Both the position numbers and the translations under genes were made by a program. A model generated the notes under the pieces. It had not been told where the DNA came from. It did no database searches and worked only from the letters and a program-made list of their open reading frames with translations. From Climacium dendroides (taxonomy: Eukaryota > Streptophyta > Bryopsida > Hypnales > Climaciaceae), in assembly GCA_950106755.1 (NCBI GenBank), contig OX467091.1, positions 13,533,538-13,597,537 of the forward strand: DNA of 64,000 nucleotides, written 5' to 3'. Positions 63,301-64,000 of the stretch are shown here, piece after piece. How positions within the stretch are numbered: the stretch's first letter is position 1; every line of letters begins with the position of its first letter.

Positions 63301-63987
63301 AGTAGTAAAATTCCCCAATCCTAAAACCCTAAACCCTAAACCCTAAAAATTTATAAATTTGTCACTTCCAGTCACTGAGTCGCTTAACTCCACAAAGCGG
63401 TGAAAAGCATATCTGTCCCATTCCATAATTCATAGTTTCCAAAATGACGACTCCTAATAAACTCACCTAACGATTTGCAAAAGAATGACAGAAATCGCCA
63501 GTGCAGTTCCAGTAGTAAACCCTTAAAATTGATAATCCTAGAAGGAAGTGTTTCCCATTACTGAATTGCTTAATTACCTGTGCTACTGCTCAATTTCATA
63601 ATTTCCGAAACGACATACACAAGTGAAATAGTCAAAACGTTCGAACCGATCCTGCAATTGCCCTCTCTGTGCCAGTCAGTAAAGCATAGATATTCAAAGA
63701 GAATGTACCAAAGCTCCCAACCACAATACGAGACAGGGAAGCACACGAACCTGCGGGAAAGGCTGGGACCCGATCAAATTTCCCGAATCCCTAATTTGCA
63801 CACCACCATACTGAACCGAAATCCTTTCCCCAAGAAAAGATCGAAAAGAAAAGATCGAGCGCGACGGCACGAATGGCACATGACGAAACAACTCCTCTTC
63901 AGAGAGAACGCGGCGCGTGCATCGAAGCTCGCTGAGAGCACGTCCTAATGTGCACAGGCTCCTGATCCTCCCTCGAATTCCTGACAT
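60393..63987 (-). CDS. SCO1: SCO1-type mitochondrial copper chaperone
   Basis: Seven exons on the minus strand: 63987-63751, 62746-62603, 62341-62251, 61813-61598, 61371-61282, 60872-60740 and 60507-60393. All have GT-AG borders and matching phases, giving 341 residues. SCO1 delivers copper to the CuA site of cytochrome c oxidase in the mitochondrial intermembrane space. Visible features: an arginine-rich N-terminus fitting a transit peptide, one membrane helix (about 131-149, [16 protein letters not shown]), then a thioredoxin-like domain. The copper-binding C211-P-D-I-C215 and H300 in LVDHSI are present, as are DPERDT and the C-terminal [12 protein letters not shown]. It resembles Arabidopsis HCC1. 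The start at 63987 is 13 bases from the window edge; the promoter is outside. Confidence 0.96.
63319..63347. repeat. Interstitial telomere-like repeat in SCO1 intron 1
   Basis: CCCTAAA occurs three times in tandem with flanking partial units, equal to TTTAGGG on the minus strand. It forms telo-box motifs (AAACCCTAA) in the first intron of SCO1. Confidence 0.85.
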
Positions 63988-64000
63988 TCCTCTTCCTAGA

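Overview
The window looks like nuclear DNA of a land plant, most likely a bryophyte-grade plant such as a moss. The reasons are a class II trehalose-6-phosphate synthase gene with three coding exons, an intronless type I MADS-box gene, a multi-intron SCO1 gene, interstitial TTTAGGG-type telomere motifs, a mitochondrial atp1 insert, and abundant plant-type transposons (Ty3/gypsy, LINE with zf-RVT, hAT, CACTA). The moss assignment is inference; plant origin is firm. Genes are sparse, GC-richer islands in a very AT-rich, repeat-dominated background.

Layout. 1-6265: 3' part of a Ty3/gypsy retrotransposon (protease remnant, long open RT-RNase H-integrase frame, long 3' LTR with 179-bp internal tandem repeats). 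6.5-25 kb: degenerate repeats, including a ~3-kb inverted repeat, a hAT-type MITE with an 8-bp target duplication, four copies of a MITE family with 4-bp target duplications plus one with no visible duplication, and a nest of inverted elements. 25-32 kb: GC-richer island with 60-bp repeats and the class II TPS gene (27851-31247), whose leader carries two short uORFs. 33-36 kb: LINE relic, a MITE copy and a 133-bp direct repeat. 35984-36694 (minus): type I MADS-box gene with a cluster of repeated motifs upstream. 39 kb: mitochondrial atp1 fragment beside a PIF/Harbinger-like element. 45-47.5 kb (minus): protein-kinase pseudogene interrupted by two MITEs, each with clear target duplications; removing them restores local reading frame. 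48.8-54 kb: palindromic tandem arrays, a second 4-bp-TSD MITE family, a hAT transposase relic and a near-perfect CACTA hairpin. 55.5-56.6 kb: LTR relic related to the one at 4-6 kb. 60393-63987 (minus): complete seven-exon mitochondrial SCO1 gene.

The three intact host genes are functionally unrelated (sugar signalling, transcription, cytochrome c oxidase copper delivery) and do not form a pathway cluster. The most unusual signal is the set of non-autonomous elements with variable 4-bp target duplications, which fits no common plant MITE superfamily.
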